Below the pieces are notes generated by a model. That model was not told the origin of the DNA and ran no database searches. It saw only the letters and a program-made list of their open reading frames with translations. The position numbers were made by a program, and so were the translations under genes. A DNA stretch of 64,000 bases from Tenacibaculum aquimarinum (lineage in GTDB: Bacteria > Bacteroidota > Bacteroidia > Flavobacteriales > Flavobacteriaceae): assembly GCF_022478115.1 (NCBI RefSeq), contig NZ_JAKGSC010000002.1, positions 310,001 through 374,000 of the forward strand, read 5' to 3'. The number at the start of each line of letters is the position of its first letter. The first letter of the stretch is position 1. Shown one piece after another: positions 25,612 to 34,851 of this stretch.

Positions 25612-26571
25612 ATGAGTTTTAAATTATTAGCTTCACCTTTACAAGGTTTCACAGATTTTCGCTTTAGAAATGCACAAAATAAATACTTTGGTGGAATTGA
25701 TACTTTTTATGCTCCGTATATTCGCTTAAACGGAAAATTAAAAATTAAATCTAGTTATCAGCGAGATTTAGAACTTGAAAATAATACTACTTTAGAAGTT
25801 ATTCCGCAGATAATTAGTAATGATGCTGAAGAATTTCTGTTTGTAACCAAATACATTCAAGAATTAGGTTATAAAGAATTAAACTGGAATTTAGGTTGTC
25901 CATATCCAATGGTTACTAAATCTGGTATGGGTTCTGGATTAATTTGTAATCCGACTAAAATTGATGAAATTCTACATCGTGTTCACAACGAAACAGATGT
26001 TATTGTTTCCATGAAAATGCGAATGGGTTATGAAAATAGCGAAGAAATTCTGCATTCTTTTCCTATTTTGGACAAATATCCGCTTAAAAACATTGCAATT
26101 CATGCAAGAATTGGTAAACAATTGTACAAAGGTGGCGTAGATTTAGATGCTTTTCAGAAATGTATAGAAAACACAAAGCATCTACTCTATTATAATGGCG
26201 ATATTACGTCTGTTAAAAGCTTTAAAAAGATGCAAGAACGCTTCCCCTCTATCAATAATTTTATGATTGGTCGTGGTTTAATTGCAGATCCATTTTTACC
26301 AAGCATGATTAAAGCGAATACAACAGAATATCCTGCAGATCGTTGGGATATTTTTGAAGCTTTTCATGATGAAATTTATCAACAATATGACGAAGCTTTA
26401 TCAGGTCCAACACCTATAAAAATGAAGATGTTAGGCTTTTGGGAATACTTTTCTAAAACCTTTAACAATCCGCAAAAAACCTATAAAAAGATTAAAAAAG
26501 CAACAAATCCGTTTAAGTACAGAAATGCTGTTAAAGATATACTAAATGACGAAAGAAAGCTGAATAATTAG
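25612..26571 (+). CDS. tRNA-dihydrouridine synthase
   Basis: The 319-residue flavoenzyme reduces uridines in tRNA D-loops. It shows the Dus pattern: N-terminal LLASPLQGFTDFRFRN for FMN contact, the catalytic Cys in ELNWNLGCPYPMV followed by GSGLICNP, the VSMKMRMGY strand, IAIHARIGKQLYKG, and FMIGRGLIADPF for the FMN phosphate. The substrate position cannot be assigned by eye; the length suits DusA/DusC-like short forms. It is followed 14 bp later by the MFS gene and probably cotranscribed. Confidence 0.93.
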   Translation: MSFKLLASPLQGFTDFRFRNAQNKYFGGIDTFYAPYIRLNGKLKIKSSYQRDLELENNTTLEVIPQIISNDAEEFLFVTKYIQELGYKELNWNLGCPYPMVTKSGMGSGLICNPTKIDEILHRVHNETDVIVSMKMRMGYENSEEILHSFPILDKYPLKNIAIHARIGKQLYKGGVDLDAFQKCIENTKHLLYYNGDITSVKSFKKMQERFPSINNFMIGRGLIADPFLPSMIKANTTEYPADRWDIFEAFHDEIYQQYDEALSGPTPIKMKMLGFWEYFSKTFNNPQKTYKKIKKATNPFKYRNAVKDILNDERKLNN

Positions 26572-26585
26572 CCTACTTTTGCAGG

Positions 26586-27785
26586 ATGCAAAAACAAAAC
26601 AAAAAGCAATTAGAATTTATAGCATTAATGGCTTCATTAATGTCTTTAGTTGCCTTATCTATAGACGCTTTATTACCTGCTTTAAGTGAAATAGGAAAAG
26701 CAGTTGGCGTTACCCAATCTAATGATAATCAGTTATTAATTACCATGATTTTTTTGGGATTAGGTTTTGGGCAGTTAATTTCTGGACCAATTTCAGACAG
26801 TTTGGGAAGAAAACCCGTAATTTATTTCGGATTTATAGTATTTGTAATTGCAAGTATTATTTGTGTTTATGCAGATAGTTTAGAAATGATGATTTTTGGT
26901 AGAATACTACAAGGAATTGGACTTTCTGCACCAAGAACTATAAGTATTGCAATGGTTCGCGATAGTTTCTCTGGAGATTATATGGCACGTATAATGTCTT
27001 TTGTTGTTGTTATTTTCATTTTAGTTCCCATAGTTGCACCAGCAATTGGTAAAATATTTTTAGACAATTTTGGTTGGCAATCTATCTTTTACAGTCAATT
27101 ATTATTTGGAGTTTTAGTAATGTTTTGGTTGTGGAAAAGGCAGCCAGAAACCTTAAAACCAGCACACAAAAAGCCTTTTAAAGTCAGCTTGTTTGTAGAT
27201 GGAACTAAAGAATTTCTAAAACATAAATCGGCTATTATTTTTACCATAATTTCAGGATTTATTACAGGTTCTTTTATGGTGTATTTATCAGCTTCTCAAA
27301 AGATTTTTGAAGAGCAATATTCGTTAAAGGAAGAATTTCCATTTATTTTTGCAGGCCTAGCTTTTGGTGTAGGTTTAGCAACATTTTTTAACGGAACATT
27401 TGTAGTAAAATACGGAATGTTTAAACTCGTTTCTGTTTTTATGGTTTGCTTTGTGGCTATATCATTAACATACGTACTATTATTTTTTGGAGAAGAAAAT
27501 CCAAGTGCCACTATTCTACTCACATTCTTTGCGTTACAGTTTTTCTCTCTTGGTTTTTTATTCGGAAATATTAGATCATTGGCTATGCAACCAATTGGGC
27601 ATATTGCAGGTGTTGGATCTGCAATAAACGGTTTTGTTTCAACAATAATGGCGGTTCCAATTGCAACATTAATTGGTGCATATGTTACTACCACTTCACT
27701 CCCACTTTTTGTAGGATTTTTTGTGTGTGGAACTATTTCCTTAATTTTACTGCAGTTAGTAAAAAAACAATATGCAAAATCTTAA
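26586..27785 (+). CDS. MFS multidrug exporter, Bcr/CflA type
   Basis: The 399-residue protein has about twelve membrane helices. The first, ALMASLMSLVALSIDALLPAL, carries the Asp typical of Bcr/CflA drug:proton antiporters, and loop 2-3 has motif A in GPISDSLGRKPV. Helix 5 has motif C-like VVIFILVPIVAPAIG. It would export toxic compounds from the cytoplasm using the proton gradient. Its 3' end overlaps the thioredoxin gene by 14 bp. Confidence 0.92.
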   Translation: MQKQNKKQLEFIALMASLMSLVALSIDALLPALSEIGKAVGVTQSNDNQLLITMIFLGLGFGQLISGPISDSLGRKPVIYFGFIVFVIASIICVYADSLEMMIFGRILQGIGLSAPRTISIAMVRDSFSGDYMARIMSFVVVIFILVPIVAPAIGKIFLDNFGWQSIFYSQLLFGVLVMFWLWKRQPETLKPAHKKPFKVSLFVDGTKEFLKHKSAIIFTIISGFITGSFMVYLSASQKIFEEQYSLKEEFPFIFAGLAFGVGLATFFNGTFVVKYGMFKLVSVFMVCFVAISLTYVLLFFGEENPSATILLTFFALQFFSLGFLFGNIRSLAMQPIGHIAGVGSAINGFVSTIMAVPIATLIGAYVTTTSLPLFVGFFVCGTISLILLQLVKKQYAKS

Positions 27786-28818
27786 ATATCTTTTTTTCTT
27801 CGGATGCTTATCTTTTTTCTTTGCGTGTAATCCAAAGAAAGAAAAAAAAGTACCGGTTACTAAGACCTTTAACGAATACACTATTTCTGGTGTAAACTAT
27901 ACAGATTCTGACAGTATTTATCTATTAGGCAGTAATTTAGACATAATTATTAAGTCGAAAATCAGCAATAAAAACATCTTATTAAAAGGTAAAATTAATG
28001 CTCCTTCTGTTGCTTTTTTAAAATTGAATAAAGAAGAAGATGTACATAAAATTATTCTTGAAAATGAATCATATAACGTGCTTTTCTCTAAAAATAACGC
28101 TACAGTTTTAGGCGGAAAATTACATCAAAAATATGCTGATTATCAGAATACTATGCATCAAACTGCAATTTCAAAATCTAAATATGTTGATGACAGTTAT
28201 ATAAACGAAAATTACCTTAACTTCATTCAAGAAAACAGTACAAATCTATTAGGTTTACATCTTATTCAGCAGAAAAAATTATCATCAAAAACCATTGGCG
28301 ATATTCAACAAAGAATAGAAAACTCCACAAACACTGAATTAAAAACCTATTTAGCGGAGCTAAAAAACACGACAGTTATTGCTGAAGCTGCTGCAAAAAT
28401 TGAAAACAGACCTATTGCAAAAGGTTTTTCTGGCACAAATTTAATTGGAAGAGTTACTACACTTGCACAAGTAAAACGTGGTAAAAAAGCAGTATTAATC
28501 GATTTTTGGGCAAGTTGGTGTGGACCATGTCGAGTACTTTCACCAAGAATTAAAAAATTATATGACACGTATAAAAATCAAGGTTTCGATATTGTAACCG
28601 TTTCTCAAGATCGTTCTATAAATGCCTGGGAAAATGGTGTTTATGAAGACGGAATGGAAAATTGGAATCATGTGTATGATGATGATAATGATATTGCCAA
28701 AATGTATGGAGTGCGTGGAATTCCACACATGGTTTTGTTAGATGATAAAGGAAGAATTATCCAAAACAAAATTCCGATTGGAAAATTAGAAGCAGAATTA
28801 GAAAAAATATTTAAGTAA
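27772..28818 (+). CDS. Lipoprotein with DUF4369-like and TlpA/thioredoxin domains
   Basis: The 348-residue protein has a lipoprotein signal (FFFGCLSFFFAC, Cys at 19), an N-terminal beta domain of DUF4369 type (YTISGVNYTDSDSIYLLG, with a later KINAPSVAFLKL) and a C-terminal thioredoxin fold. The redox pair is C250-C253 in WASWCGPC, with cis-Pro in GIPHMVLL. Such proteins reduce or form disulfides, often in cytochrome c maturation, on the periplasmic face of a membrane. It overlaps the MFS gene by 14 bp and abuts the pseudouridine synthase gene. Confidence 0.9.
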   Translation: MQNLKYLFFFGCLSFFFACNPKKEKKVPVTKTFNEYTISGVNYTDSDSIYLLGSNLDIIIKSKISNKNILLKGKINAPSVAFLKLNKEEDVHKIILENESYNVLFSKNNATVLGGKLHQKYADYQNTMHQTAISKSKYVDDSYINENYLNFIQENSTNLLGLHLIQQKKLSSKTIGDIQQRIENSTNTELKTYLAELKNTTVIAEAAAKIENRPIAKGFSGTNLIGRVTTLAQVKRGKKAVLIDFWASWCGPCRVLSPRIKKLYDTYKNQGFDIVTVSQDRSINAWENGVYEDGMENWNHVYDDDNDIAKMYGVRGIPHMVLLDDKGRIIQNKIPIGKLEAELEKIFK

Positions 28819-29523
28819 TTGGATTTAGAAATTATTTTTGAAGATGAATATATCATCTGTGTTAACAAACCTAACAATGTTTTAGTACATCATGCGCGTC
28901 ATTCTAGAAATGTTGCAGATGAAGAATCTTTATTGCAATTGTTAGACGCACAAGTTGGCGGTAAGTTCTACCCTATTCACAGATTGGATAGAAAAACTTC
29001 AGGAATTATTCTTTTAGCAAAAGAAACTAAATATGTTTCTAAGTTTCAAGAGTTGTTTACTGATAATCTGATTGATAAAACCTACTTCGGAATTGTACGT
29101 GGACATGCTCCTGAAACTAAAATCATCGATTCTCCTGTAAAAGGACGTGACGGAAAAGTACACAAAGAAGCAGAAACACATTTAACAACTATTGAAAAAA
29201 TAGTGTTAGACATTCCCGTTAAACCATACGATTCTTCTCGTTATAGTTTAGTTGAATTAAAACCAAAAACGGGTAGAATGCACCAATTACGTGTACATGC
29301 AAATAAAATATCGCACCCATTAATAGGCGATCCTAAATATGGCGATAAAAATCACAATGTAATGTTCGAAGAAAATTTTAGCTGTAAAAACATGTTTTTG
29401 CATGCTGGAACTTTAGAATTTAAACACCCGTTTTTAGAAGAAAAATTATTTCTAAAAGCTACATTTTCAAAAGATTGGATAACATTATTTAAAGTCTTTA
29501 ATTGGACTTCTCCATTAAAGTAA
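28819..29523 (+). CDS. RNA pseudouridine synthase, RluA/TruC-like
   Basis: The 234-residue enzyme isomerises uridine to pseudouridine. The catalytic Asp lies in the signature HRLDRKTSGIILLAK (about residue 55), with YFGIVRGHAPE and KTGRMHQLRVHANKISHPLIGDPKYG further on. The start is a TTG directly after the upstream TAA; no in-frame ATG precedes IIFEDEYIICVNKPNN, the usual N-terminus. There is no S4 domain, as in TruC (tRNA position 65), but rRNA targets are also possible. Confidence 0.9.
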   Translation: MDLEIIFEDEYIICVNKPNNVLVHHARHSRNVADEESLLQLLDAQVGGKFYPIHRLDRKTSGIILLAKETKYVSKFQELFTDNLIDKTYFGIVRGHAPETKIIDSPVKGRDGKVHKEAETHLTTIEKIVLDIPVKPYDSSRYSLVELKPKTGRMHQLRVHANKISHPLIGDPKYGDKNHNVMFEENFSCKNMFLHAGTLEFKHPFLEEKLFLKATFSKDWITLFKVFNWTSPLK

Positions 29524-29549
29524 TTTTCATTTATAGTATTTAAAAAAAC

Positions 29550-31322
29550 ATGCAACATCTAAAAAGCACAGTTGATATTAAAGATAAATCGAAGCCAAAA
29601 GTTACCATGAAACAGGCTTTTAAAACGATTATTTGGCCAAGGCGAAAATTAGTTTTAATCGGTTTGTTATTAATAGTTATTAGAAGTTTATCTGGTTTTG
29701 TTCTACCAATGCAAAGTAAAGTTTTGTTAGACGAAGTTGTTCCTAATAAAGATTACAATCAGTTATACACTTTAATTCTTATTGTTATAGCTGCAATTTC
29801 TGTACAAGCAATCACTTCTTTCTTATTAACTAAAGTACTAAGCATACAAGCGCAATATTTAATTAGCGAATTACGTGCACAAGTGCAAAAAAAGGTGTTA
29901 TCGTTGCCAATCAGTTTTTTTGATAATACAAAGTCAGGTGCGCTAGTTTCTAGAATTATGAGTGATGTAGAAGGCGTTAGAAACCTTATTGGTACTGGAT
30001 TAGTACAATTAGTTGGCGGAACGTTTACAGCAATTCTTACCTTAGTTATTTTACTAAAAATGAATGTTTGGATGACACTTTTCACTTTTGTGCCATTATC
30101 AATATTTGGATTTATAGCTTTAAAGTCTTTCAAATTTATTAGACCTGTTTTTAGAGCCAGAGGAAAAATAAACGCCGAAGTTAAAGGAAGACTAACAGAA
30201 ACTTTAGCAGGTATTAGAGTTATTAAAGCTTTTAATGCAGAAGAACAAGAAAGTCAAATTTTTGAAAAAGGAGTAGCAGATATTTTTACGAATGTTAAAA
30301 AAAGCATGACTGCAACTGCTATTATGACAAGTTCTTCAACCTTTTTAATTGGTTTAGCAACAACTGGCGTTATGGGAATTGGCGGTTATTTTATGATTCA
30401 AGAAACCATGACTTTTGGTGATTTTATACAATTTACCTTTTTATTAGCTTTTATGGTGGCTCCAATTGTACAAATGAGCAATATTGGAAGTCAGTTAACA
30501 GAAGCATTAGCAGGTTTGGATAGAACTGAAGAGTTAATGAACATGACTGCAGAAGACGATAACCAAGACAGAACAACACAATTAAACACTATTAAAGGTG
30601 ATATTGAATTTAAGGATGTTTCGTTTTCTTATGAAGAAGGAAAAGAAGTATTGCATAACATCAACTTTAAAGCACCAGCAGGTTCTGTAACCGCTTTGGT
30701 TGGAAGTTCTGGTTCTGGAAAATCTACAATTGCAGGTTTATCGGCAACATTTTTAACGCCAAAAGACGGTACAGTTACTATTGACAATCAAGATTTAGCA
30801 AAGGTTAAATTAAGTAGCTATCGACAATATTTAGGAGTTGTTTTACAAGATGAGTTTTTATTTGAAGGCACTATTCGTGAAAACATTCTATTTCCAAGAC
30901 CAAATGCAACTGAAGCAGAAGTATTAAATGCTGTAAACGCTGCTTATGTAAACGAATTTACAGATCGTTTTGAGAAAGGGTTAGATACATTAATTGGAGA
31001 AAGAGGCGTAAAACTTTCTGGAGGTCAAAGACAACGTTTGGCAATTGCACGTGCTATTTTAGCAAATCCAAGAGTCCTAATTTTAGATGAAGCAACCTCT
31101 AGCTTAGATACAGAAAGCGAAGCATTGATTCAGAAAAGTTTAGCCGAATTAATAAAAGACAGAACTACCATTGTTATTGCGCACCGTTTAAGCACTATTA
31201 AAAAAGCAGATCAGATTTTGGTTATAGAAGCCGGTAATATTGTAGAACGTGGAACTCATGACGAATTAATTACTCTTGAAGGTAGGTATTACGAGCTATA
31301 CACATATCAATCTAAGATTTAA
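29550..31322 (+). CDS. ABC exporter, fused permease and ATPase (MsbA-like)
   Basis: The 590-residue half-transporter has six membrane helices (about 28-310) and a nucleotide-binding domain (about 345-585). Seen are Walker A GSSGSGKST, Q-loop LQDEFLFEGTIREN, signature LSGGQRQRLAIARA, Walker B VLILDEATSSLD and the H-loop IAHRLSTI. It should work as a homodimer. The substrate may be a lipid, drug or peptide; MsbA-type lipid A flipping is possible but unproven. It lies 26 bp after the pseudouridine synthase gene and ends the plus-strand run from 25612. Confidence 0.94.
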   Translation: MQHLKSTVDIKDKSKPKVTMKQAFKTIIWPRRKLVLIGLLLIVIRSLSGFVLPMQSKVLLDEVVPNKDYNQLYTLILIVIAAISVQAITSFLLTKVLSIQAQYLISELRAQVQKKVLSLPISFFDNTKSGALVSRIMSDVEGVRNLIGTGLVQLVGGTFTAILTLVILLKMNVWMTLFTFVPLSIFGFIALKSFKFIRPVFRARGKINAEVKGRLTETLAGIRVIKAFNAEEQESQIFEKGVADIFTNVKKSMTATAIMTSSSTFLIGLATTGVMGIGGYFMIQETMTFGDFIQFTFLLAFMVAPIVQMSNIGSQLTEALAGLDRTEELMNMTAEDDNQDRTTQLNTIKGDIEFKDVSFSYEEGKEVLHNINFKAPAGSVTALVGSSGSGKSTIAGLSATFLTPKDGTVTIDNQDLAKVKLSSYRQYLGVVLQDEFLFEGTIRENILFPRPNATEAEVLNAVNAAYVNEFTDRFEKGLDTLIGERGVKLSGGQRQRLAIARAILANPRVLILDEATSSLDTESEALIQKSLAELIKDRTTIVIAHRLSTIKKADQILVIEAGNIVERGTHDELITLEGRYYELYTYQSKI

Positions 31323-31366
31323 GCATTTATCATTCCTGTATTTGCAGCAAGTACAGAAAGTTAGCA

Positions 31367-31432
31367 AACAAGTTTAGCCCTGGTTGCAGCGGCATCCTTT
31401 TTGTTTTTCTCAAAAAGATATAGCGAAAAGCA
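31367..31432. other. Structured intergenic element, possibly a recurrent flavobacterial RNA or repeat
   Basis: The stretch GCCCTGGTTGCAGCGGCATC, then CTTTTTG ... CAAAAAG and TATAGCGAAAAGCAGGA, can fold with CTTTTTG pairing to CAAAAAG and outer GC-rich blocks facing each other. I recall similar blocks between genes of many Flavobacteriia. It lies after the ABC exporter gene and may end its transcript. It is more GC-rich than its surroundings. Confidence 0.45.
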
Positions 31433-31448
31433 GGAAATAGCTTCAAAA

Positions 31449-31483
31449 AAAATGTCATCTCCTTTTTACAGAAATGACATTTT
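31449..31483 (-). terminator. Terminator after the CPXCG small-protein gene
   Basis: AAAATGTCAT (31449-31458) and ATGACATTTT (31474-31483) form a perfect 10-bp stem. On the minus strand it is followed by a T run, four bases after the stop codon of the CPXCG gene. Confidence 0.75.
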
Positions 31484-31486
31484 AAT

Positions 31487-31666
31487 TTATTGTTCAATAG
31501 AATTTGCTTTAAAAGAAATCAACTCATTAGTTTCAAAAGTAGGCTTTACTTCTATCGGATTACAGCAAACTTCGCAATCTTCAATATAGGTTTGTTGCCT
31601 TACACTTTGGTCTAAAACCATGGAAATGGATTCCCAACAATGTGGACATTGAAAAAAGTGTTCCAC
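31487..31666 (-). CDS. CPXCG-motif cysteine-rich small protein
   Basis: A 59-residue frame begins at a GTG (31666) that shares its G with the TAG stop of the upstream oxidoreductase gene (TAGTG). The sequence starts MEHFFQCPHCWESISMVLD and continues with IEDCEVCCNPIEV. The two C-x2-C pairs (CPHC and CEVC) suggest a zinc ribbon. This matches the 'CPXCG motif-containing' small proteins of Bacteroidota and Gammaproteobacteria, whose role is unknown. Coupling to the oxidoreductase implies coproduction. A plus-strand frame over the same bases is a shadow. Confidence 0.85.
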   Translation of the reverse strand: MEHFFQCPHCWESISMVLDQSVRQQTYIEDCEVCCNPIEVKPTFETNELISFKANSIEQ

Positions 31667-32670
31667 TACTCCTCTATTACTTTTAGTACTAATTTCCCTT
31701 TTTTATCACCAGTAAATAAACGCTGATACGTTTCGTAGAAATTCTCAATTCCGTTGTAAATATCCTCTTTAGATTTTAATTTTCCTTGCGCCATCCACAT
31801 ACCCATTTCTTGAGCAGCTTTTGCATAATCTTTAGCATAATCCATAACAACCATACCTTGCATAGTAGAACGCGTTACCAATAAAGATAAGTAATTACTT
31901 GGCCCGTTAACTTTAGCTTTATTGTTGTATTGAGAAATTGCACCACAAATTACAACTCTAGCATGCATACGTAATTTTGTTAAAGCCGCATCTAAAATTT
32001 CTCCACCAACATTATCAAAATAGACGTCAATTCCCTTTGGACATTTTTCTTTTAAAGCCTCGTACAAATTGTCTGATTTATAATCGATTGCTCCATCAAA
32101 ACCCAATTCATTTACTAAATAATCGCACTTTTCTTTACCTCCAGCAATACCAATAACGGTACAACCTTTAATTTTTGCAATTTGTCCAACCACACTTCCA
32201 ACAGCACCTGCAGCTCCAGAAACCAAAACAATATCGCCTTCTTTTATTTTACCAACTTGGGTAATTCCAAAATAAGCGGTCATTCCTGGCATTCCTAAAG
32301 TACCTATATACATTGGCATTGGCGCCAATTTATCATCAACTTTATAGTAATTTTCTCCGTTTGTAACAATATATTGTTGCACGCCGCCCCAACCTGTAAT
32401 ACAATCTCCAACTTTAAAAGTAGGATGATTATTGGCTTTAATTACTTTACCAATTGATCCAGAACGCATAACATCATTAATGGCAACTGGCGGAATATAC
32501 GATTTTGTATCATTCATCCAACCACGCATTGCAGGATCTAAAGAAATGTAGTGGTTTTGTATTAAGACTTCTCCGTCTTTTAATTCAGGAATAGGATTGT
32601 TTTGTAATTCAAAAACATCCGATTCTACATTTCCTACTGGTCTTTTTTTAAAGATAATTTGCTTATTCAT
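31666..32670 (-). CDS. NADP-dependent medium-chain oxidoreductase (zinc-independent)
   Basis: The 334-residue protein has the MDR layout of the leukotriene B4 dehydrogenase/CurA-like group: N-terminal GEVLIQNHYISLDPAMRGWM, nucleotide loop VSGAAGAVGSVVGQIAK, then DGAIDYKSDNLYEAL and YFDNVGGEILDA. There are no structural zinc cysteines. Members reduce alpha,beta-unsaturated ketones or aldehydes with NADPH, so a detoxification role is likely. It is coupled by a one-base overlap to the CPXCG gene. Confidence 0.92.
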   Translation of the reverse strand: MNKQIIFKKRPVGNVESDVFELQNNPIPELKDGEVLIQNHYISLDPAMRGWMNDTKSYIPPVAINDVMRSGSIGKVIKANNHPTFKVGDCITGWGGVQQYIVTNGENYYKVDDKLAPMPMYIGTLGMPGMTAYFGITQVGKIKEGDIVLVSGAAGAVGSVVGQIAKIKGCTVIGIAGGKEKCDYLVNELGFDGAIDYKSDNLYEALKEKCPKGIDVYFDNVGGEILDAALTKLRMHARVVICGAISQYNNKAKVNGPSNYLSLLVTRSTMQGMVVMDYAKDYAKAAQEMGMWMAQGKLKSKEDIYNGIENFYETYQRLFTGDKKGKLVLKVIEE

Positions 32671-32689
32671 TATATATATTTAGTTTTTA

Positions 32690-32790
32690 TGGCGCAACCT
32701 AAAGGTCGAGCTTTCGTTACTCGCTTTTTACAAAAAAGTAAAAGAGCTCAAACAGGCCACTCAATCCCTTGCGCGGGTGTACTTGCTAAA
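32690..32790. other. Structured intergenic element of unknown function
   Basis: This GC-richer stretch between the oxidoreductase start and the E1 stop holds GGTCGAGCTTTCGTTACTCG and, after an A-rich loop, GAGCTCAAACAGGCCACTC and CCCTTGCGCGGGTGTACTTG. GAGCT can pair with AGCTC, and a GCGC palindrome lies near the end. I recall closely similar blocks in intergenic regions of other Flavobacteriaceae. It may be a non-coding RNA, a leader or terminator element of the flanking minus-strand genes, or a dispersed repeat. Confidence 0.45.
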
Positions 32791-32803
32791 ATAAGAGTTT
32801 AAT

Positions 32804-34792
32804 TTAATAGTTTAAGACTTCTAACAAACTTTCTTCAAAACGCGCGTTTGCTAAATATTGCTTTTCTAAGTTAGGCTCAAACGGAATTGGAGTTTCTAAA
32901 CTCGCAACACGTTTTACAGGCGAATCTAAATAGTTGAAACAATTTTCTGTAATTAATGCCGACAAATCACTAGCAATACCGCCAAACATAGAATCTTCTT
33001 GCAAAATTATTGCGCGCCCAGTTTTCTTTACCGAAGCATAAATAGTTGCTGTATCTAACGGTTGCAATGAGCGCAAATCAATTAAATCTGCTCTTATTGC
33101 AGTATTCTTTCCTAAGGCTTCTAACGCCCAATGAACTCCTAAACCATACGATATTATGGTAACGTCATTCCCTTCTTTTAAAAGCGAAGCTTTGCCAATT
33201 GGTAACGTAAAATAATCTTCTGATACTTCTTGATAAACAGATCTATACAATGCTTTATGCTCAAAAAACAAAACCGGATTTGGATCATTAATTGAAGCCG
33301 CTAATAAACCTTTTGCATCTTTTGGAAACGCTGGATAAATCACTTTTAAACCAGGTGTTTTGGTAAACCAAGCTTCGTTTGTTTGACTATGAAACGGTCC
33401 TGCTCCAACACCAGCGCCACAAGGCATTCTTACCACTACATCAGCTTTTTCATTCCATCTATAATGCGATTTTGCTAACAAATTCACAATGGGATTAAAG
33501 CCAGAGGAAACAAAATCTGCAAATTGCATTTCCATCACCGCCTTCATTCCGTTTACAGATAAACCATAAGCAGCAGCAACAATTGCCGATTCGCAAATTG
33601 GCGTATTTCTAACACGTTCTTTTCCAAATTGTGCTACAAATCCGTCAGTAATTTTAAAAACACCGCCGTATTCTGCAACATCTTGTCCCATTATAACTAA
33701 GTTATCATAACGTTCCATTGATTGTCTTAAACCTTCTGAAACTGCATCTACAAGACGAATATTATTCTTCTTTTCAGACGGAATTACTTCTTCAAAATCA
33801 TATTCTTTATAAACATCTGAAAGTTCTGTTTCTAAATTTGGAGTTATTTTTTCTTCATTATAAGCTAACTGTAAATGTTCATCGATCTCTGCTGTTATTT
33901 CAGAATGAAAAGCTTCATTTTCTATTTCAGCAAGAATTCCTTCAGCCAATAAATAAGATTTAAAGTTCTTAATCGGGTCTTTCATTGCCCATTCTTCCAT
34001 CAAGTTTTGCGGAACATATTTTGTACCACTCGCCTCTTCATGACCACGCATTCTAAAGGTTTTAAACTCTAATAAAATGGGTCTTGGTTCTTTTCTTATA
34101 CTTTCTGCAAGCTCAGTAACTTTAGTATAGACTTCAATTATATTATTTCCATCAATTACATGGCTTTCCATTCCGTAGCCAATTCCTTTATCAGCTAAAT
34201 CGCTACAATTAAATTGTTCAGAAACAGGAGTTGATAATCCGTAACCATTATTTTCAATACAAAACAAAACAGGTAAATACCAAACTGAAGCAACATTTAG
34301 CGCTTCATGAAAATCTCCTTCACTTGTTCCTCCATCACCAGTAAAAACAGCACAAACTTGTTTATTGTTTTTTAATTTATTGGCAAGCGCTATTCCGTCT
34401 GCAACTCCAAATTGTGGTCCTAAATGAGAAATCATTCCTACAATATTATAGTCTTGTGTTCCAAAATGGAAACTTCTATCTCTTCCTTTTGTAAAACCAT
34501 TTAATTTACCTTGCCATTGCGAGAAAAGTCTATGTAATGGAATTTTACGAGTTGTAAAAACACCTAAATTACGATGCATTGGTAAAATATATTCATCTGA
34601 ATTTAATGCAGATGTTACTCCAACAGAAATTGCTTCTTGACCAATACCAGAAAACCATTTAGAAATTTTTCCTTGACGCAATAAAATCAACATTTTTTCT
34701 TCGATTAACCGAGGCTTTAACATCGATTTGTATAAATGAAGTAATGTAGCTTTATCTATTGTATTTTTTGAATACGAAATTTGATTAGACAT
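32804..34792 (-). CDS. 2-oxoacid dehydrogenase E1, fused alpha and beta subunits
   Basis: Starting at MSNQISYSKN (34792) gives 662 residues; an upstream frame extension is not family-like. Residues 15-330 are the TPP-binding alpha part (RQGKISKWFSGIGQEAISVG, FTGDGGTSEGDFHEALNVASVW, MRGHEEASGTKY); 340-662 are the beta part (MGQDVAEYGGVFKITDGF, MQFADFV, LEDSMFGGIASDLSALI). Fused E1 is common in Bacteroidota. It decarboxylates branched-chain 2-oxoacids or pyruvate and loads lipoyl E2, which is not in this window. It supplies branched acyl-CoA if of the branched-chain type. Confidence 0.93.
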   Translation of the reverse strand: MSNQISYSKNTIDKATLLHLYKSMLKPRLIEEKMLILLRQGKISKWFSGIGQEAISVGVTSALNSDEYILPMHRNLGVFTTRKIPLHRLFSQWQGKLNGFTKGRDRSFHFGTQDYNIVGMISHLGPQFGVADGIALANKLKNNKQVCAVFTGDGGTSEGDFHEALNVASVWYLPVLFCIENNGYGLSTPVSEQFNCSDLADKGIGYGMESHVIDGNNIIEVYTKVTELAESIRKEPRPILLEFKTFRMRGHEEASGTKYVPQNLMEEWAMKDPIKNFKSYLLAEGILAEIENEAFHSEITAEIDEHLQLAYNEEKITPNLETELSDVYKEYDFEEVIPSEKKNNIRLVDAVSEGLRQSMERYDNLVIMGQDVAEYGGVFKITDGFVAQFGKERVRNTPICESAIVAAAYGLSVNGMKAVMEMQFADFVSSGFNPIVNLLAKSHYRWNEKADVVVRMPCGAGVGAGPFHSQTNEAWFTKTPGLKVIYPAFPKDAKGLLAASINDPNPVLFFEHKALYRSVYQEVSEDYFTLPIGKASLLKEGNDVTIISYGLGVHWALEALGKNTAIRADLIDLRSLQPLDTATIYASVKKTGRAIILQEDSMFGGIASDLSALITENCFNYLDSPVKRVASLETPIPFEPNLEKQYLANARFEESLLEVLNY

Positions 34793-34851
34793 TAATAAAA
34801 TAGTTGTTTGTTCCTTACAAACATATACAGAAAAAATATCAATGCATAAAA

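Noticed and set aside
29759-30133. 124-residue minus-strand frame
   Set aside because: Shadow within the ABC exporter gene; composition reflects the other strand's membrane codons.
31401-31589. 62-residue plus-strand frame
   Set aside because: It lies antisense to the CPXCG gene, has no family pattern and includes the terminator stem and the structured element.
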